The translations under genes and the position numbers were made by a program. The notes below the pieces were generated by a model that saw only the letters and a list, made by a program, of their open reading frames with translations, was not told where the DNA came from and ran no database searches. DNA of 14,745 nucleotides from an uncultured Leucobacter sp. (lineage in GTDB: Bacteria; Actinomycetota; Actinomycetes; Actinomycetales; Microbacteriaceae): assembly GCA_945952575.1 (NCBI GenBank), contig CAMFIY010000031.1, forward strand, positions 1 through 14,745. Direction: 5' to 3'. Shown here piece after piece: positions 13,934 to 14,745 of this stretch. Position 1 is the stretch's first letter. The number at the start of each line of letters is the position of its first letter.

Positions 13934-14210
13934 GCACAATGAGATAGATGCCGAAGAGCACCCCGAGTGCCGAGAGCGTGAAGCAGGTGTACGCGGCGAT
14001 GGTCGCCCAGCGCGGCCGCCCGAGGTCGTCGACGTCGTCGTCCTCGTCGTCCCGGCTGGGCGCGTCGGGCTCGAAGCTGCCGTCCTCCTGAGGCGCCTTG
14101 GGCGCGGGCGTCGCGAGGAACCGGATCCCGAGCGAGTAGAGCCCGACCAGCACGCACGCGGCGACGAGCGCCGCGACGAACACGGAGAGGAATGCTGCCC
14201 AATCGATCAT
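13917..14210 (-). CDS. Small two-helix membrane protein with an acidic loop, partner of a PiT transporter
   Basis: A 97-residue protein with two transmembrane helices (about 4-29 and 69-92). The loop between them is very acidic (EPDAPSRDDEDDDVDDL, 47-63). Positive residues flank it at the membrane (R30, K38, R65, R67), so the loop is probably cytoplasmic. There is no signal peptide cleavage site and no enzyme motif, and I do not recognise the family. Its ATG overlaps the TGA of the upstream phosphate transporter gene by 4 bases (ATGA), so the two are cotranslated. The acidic loop and the charged, mostly basic C-terminal tail of the transporter could interact; this is inference. A hairpin 48 bases downstream likely ends the unit. 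Confidence 0.85.
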   Translation of the reverse strand: MIDWAAFLSVFVAALVAACVLVGLYSLGIRFLATPAPKAPQEDGSFEPDAPSRDDEDDDVDDLGRPRWATIAAYTCFTLSALGVLFGIYLIVPALHG

Positions 14211-14745
14211 CGCTGGCCCCCGTCCTGCTCGCTCACGCGTTTCGCGGCCTTCCGCGCCTGCTTCGCCGCTTTGCGCGCCGCCTTCTCGGCGGCTTCGCGC
14301 TCGGCGCGCTCCTGCCGTTCCCTCTCCTCGCGCTCGGCTCTCGCGCGCTGCTCCGCTTCGCGAGCCGCCCGGTCCGCGCGCACGGCCGACTGCGCGACCG
14401 AGGTGAGCGGCGGCACCGTGCCCGTCTTCGTCGAGACGCGGCGGACCTTGCCGTTGTTGATGCGCACGGCGTAGCCCGACTCGGCGACGTCGGGGACGAG
14501 CGCGTTGGCGTGGTTCACCTTGTTGCGCGCCGAGCGCCAGAAGATGAAGCCGATGAAGAGGACGCCGAGCACGGCGTCGATGATCACGCCGGCCGTGCCG
14601 AGATGGGCGATCAGGGCGGCGACCGCGCCGACCGCGCCGGCGGCCGGCAGCGTGAGGAGCCATCCGGTCGCGATCCGGCCCACCGTGCGCCAGCGAACGC
14701 TGGATCCCCGGCGTCCCAGCCCCGATCCGATGACCGAGCCCGATG
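14207..14745 (-). CDS. C-terminal part of PiT-family inorganic phosphate transporter, 5' end outside window
   Basis: The frame is open to the right edge, and a GTG at 14683 is only an internal codon. Reading upstream adds SGSVIGSGLGRRGSSVRW and RT before GRIATGWLLTLPAAGAVGAV. This is the end block of PiT (low-affinity phosphate/metal-phosphate) transporters, in which a conserved Arg-Arg/W-x-V segment leads into the last transmembrane helices. Two transmembrane segments follow (roughly GWLLTLPAAGAVGAVAALIA and AGVIIDAVLGVLFIGFIFW). After them comes an unusual cytoplasmic tail of about 100 residues ending in an Arg/Glu/Lys/Ala-rich coiled-coil-like helix. The family call rests on the visible C-terminus only. 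It is the first visible gene of a pair with the small acidic membrane protein. Confidence 0.75.
   Translation of the reverse strand, partial: SGSVIGSGLGRRGSSVRWRTVGRIATGWLLTLPAAGAVGAVAALIAHLGTAGVIIDAVLGVLFIGFIFWRSARNKVNHANALVPDVAESGYAVRINNGKVRRVSTKTGTVPPLTSVAQSAVRADRAAREAEQRARAEREERERQERAEREAAEKAARKAAKQARKAAKRVSEQDGGQR

Noticed and set aside
14207..14683. Stand-alone 158-residue protein starting at the GTG at 14683
   Set aside because: The frame stays open to the window edge, and the upstream residues match the end block of PiT transporters, so this GTG is internal.

Overview
This is a high-GC window whose short overlapping genes, divergent intergenic gaps and protein families suggest an actinobacterium, probably a member of the Microbacteriaceae. 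The family assignment is an inference from protein style only. No rRNA, tRNA, CRISPR array, insertion sequence or phage gene is visible. The long plus-strand frames that run across much of the window are codon-bias shadows of minus-strand genes and are left out.

Left part (1-2489). The minus strand carries a YtcJ-type amidohydrolase, cut by the window edge at its 3' end. It is divergent from a TetR-family regulator. The AT-rich gap between them holds a nested inverted repeat that overlaps a good minus-strand promoter, so the pair looks like a classic regulator/target unit. A strong hairpin closes tetR against the next, convergent, operon.

Arginine region (2487-8091). A minus-strand operon reads APC-family amino-acid permease (probably arginine exchange), arginine deiminase, NhaC-family Na+/H+ antiporter, a small DUF6325-like protein and a small SHOCT protein. 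The last three are overlapping or nearly so. Arginine deiminase makes ammonia and citrulline, but no ornithine carbamoyltransferase or carbamate kinase gene is present. The unit therefore looks more like a pH or ion homeostasis module than the ATP-yielding arc pathway. Divergent from it is a small membrane protein with PLDc_N and SHOCT domains, so SHOCT genes stand at both ends of the module.

Middle part (8109-12354). A minus-strand operon of AI-2E/PerM-type membrane protein, threonine ammonia-lyase (ilvA) and flavin-reductase-like protein has overlapping stop and start codons. It ends in a long hairpin shared with the convergent PLDc_N-SHOCT gene. Divergent from it is a YcaQ/AlkX-type winged-helix DNA glycosylase.

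Right part (12359-14745). A class-3-like aldehyde dehydrogenase is followed upstream by a 142-base gap with a two-tier hairpin and a 17-bp direct repeat. Then come a small two-helix membrane protein and the C-terminal part of a PiT phosphate transporter that enters from the right edge. Several genes here and to the left have a -10-like hexamer six bases before the start codon and no clear Shine-Dalgarno sequence, which suggests leaderless mRNAs.
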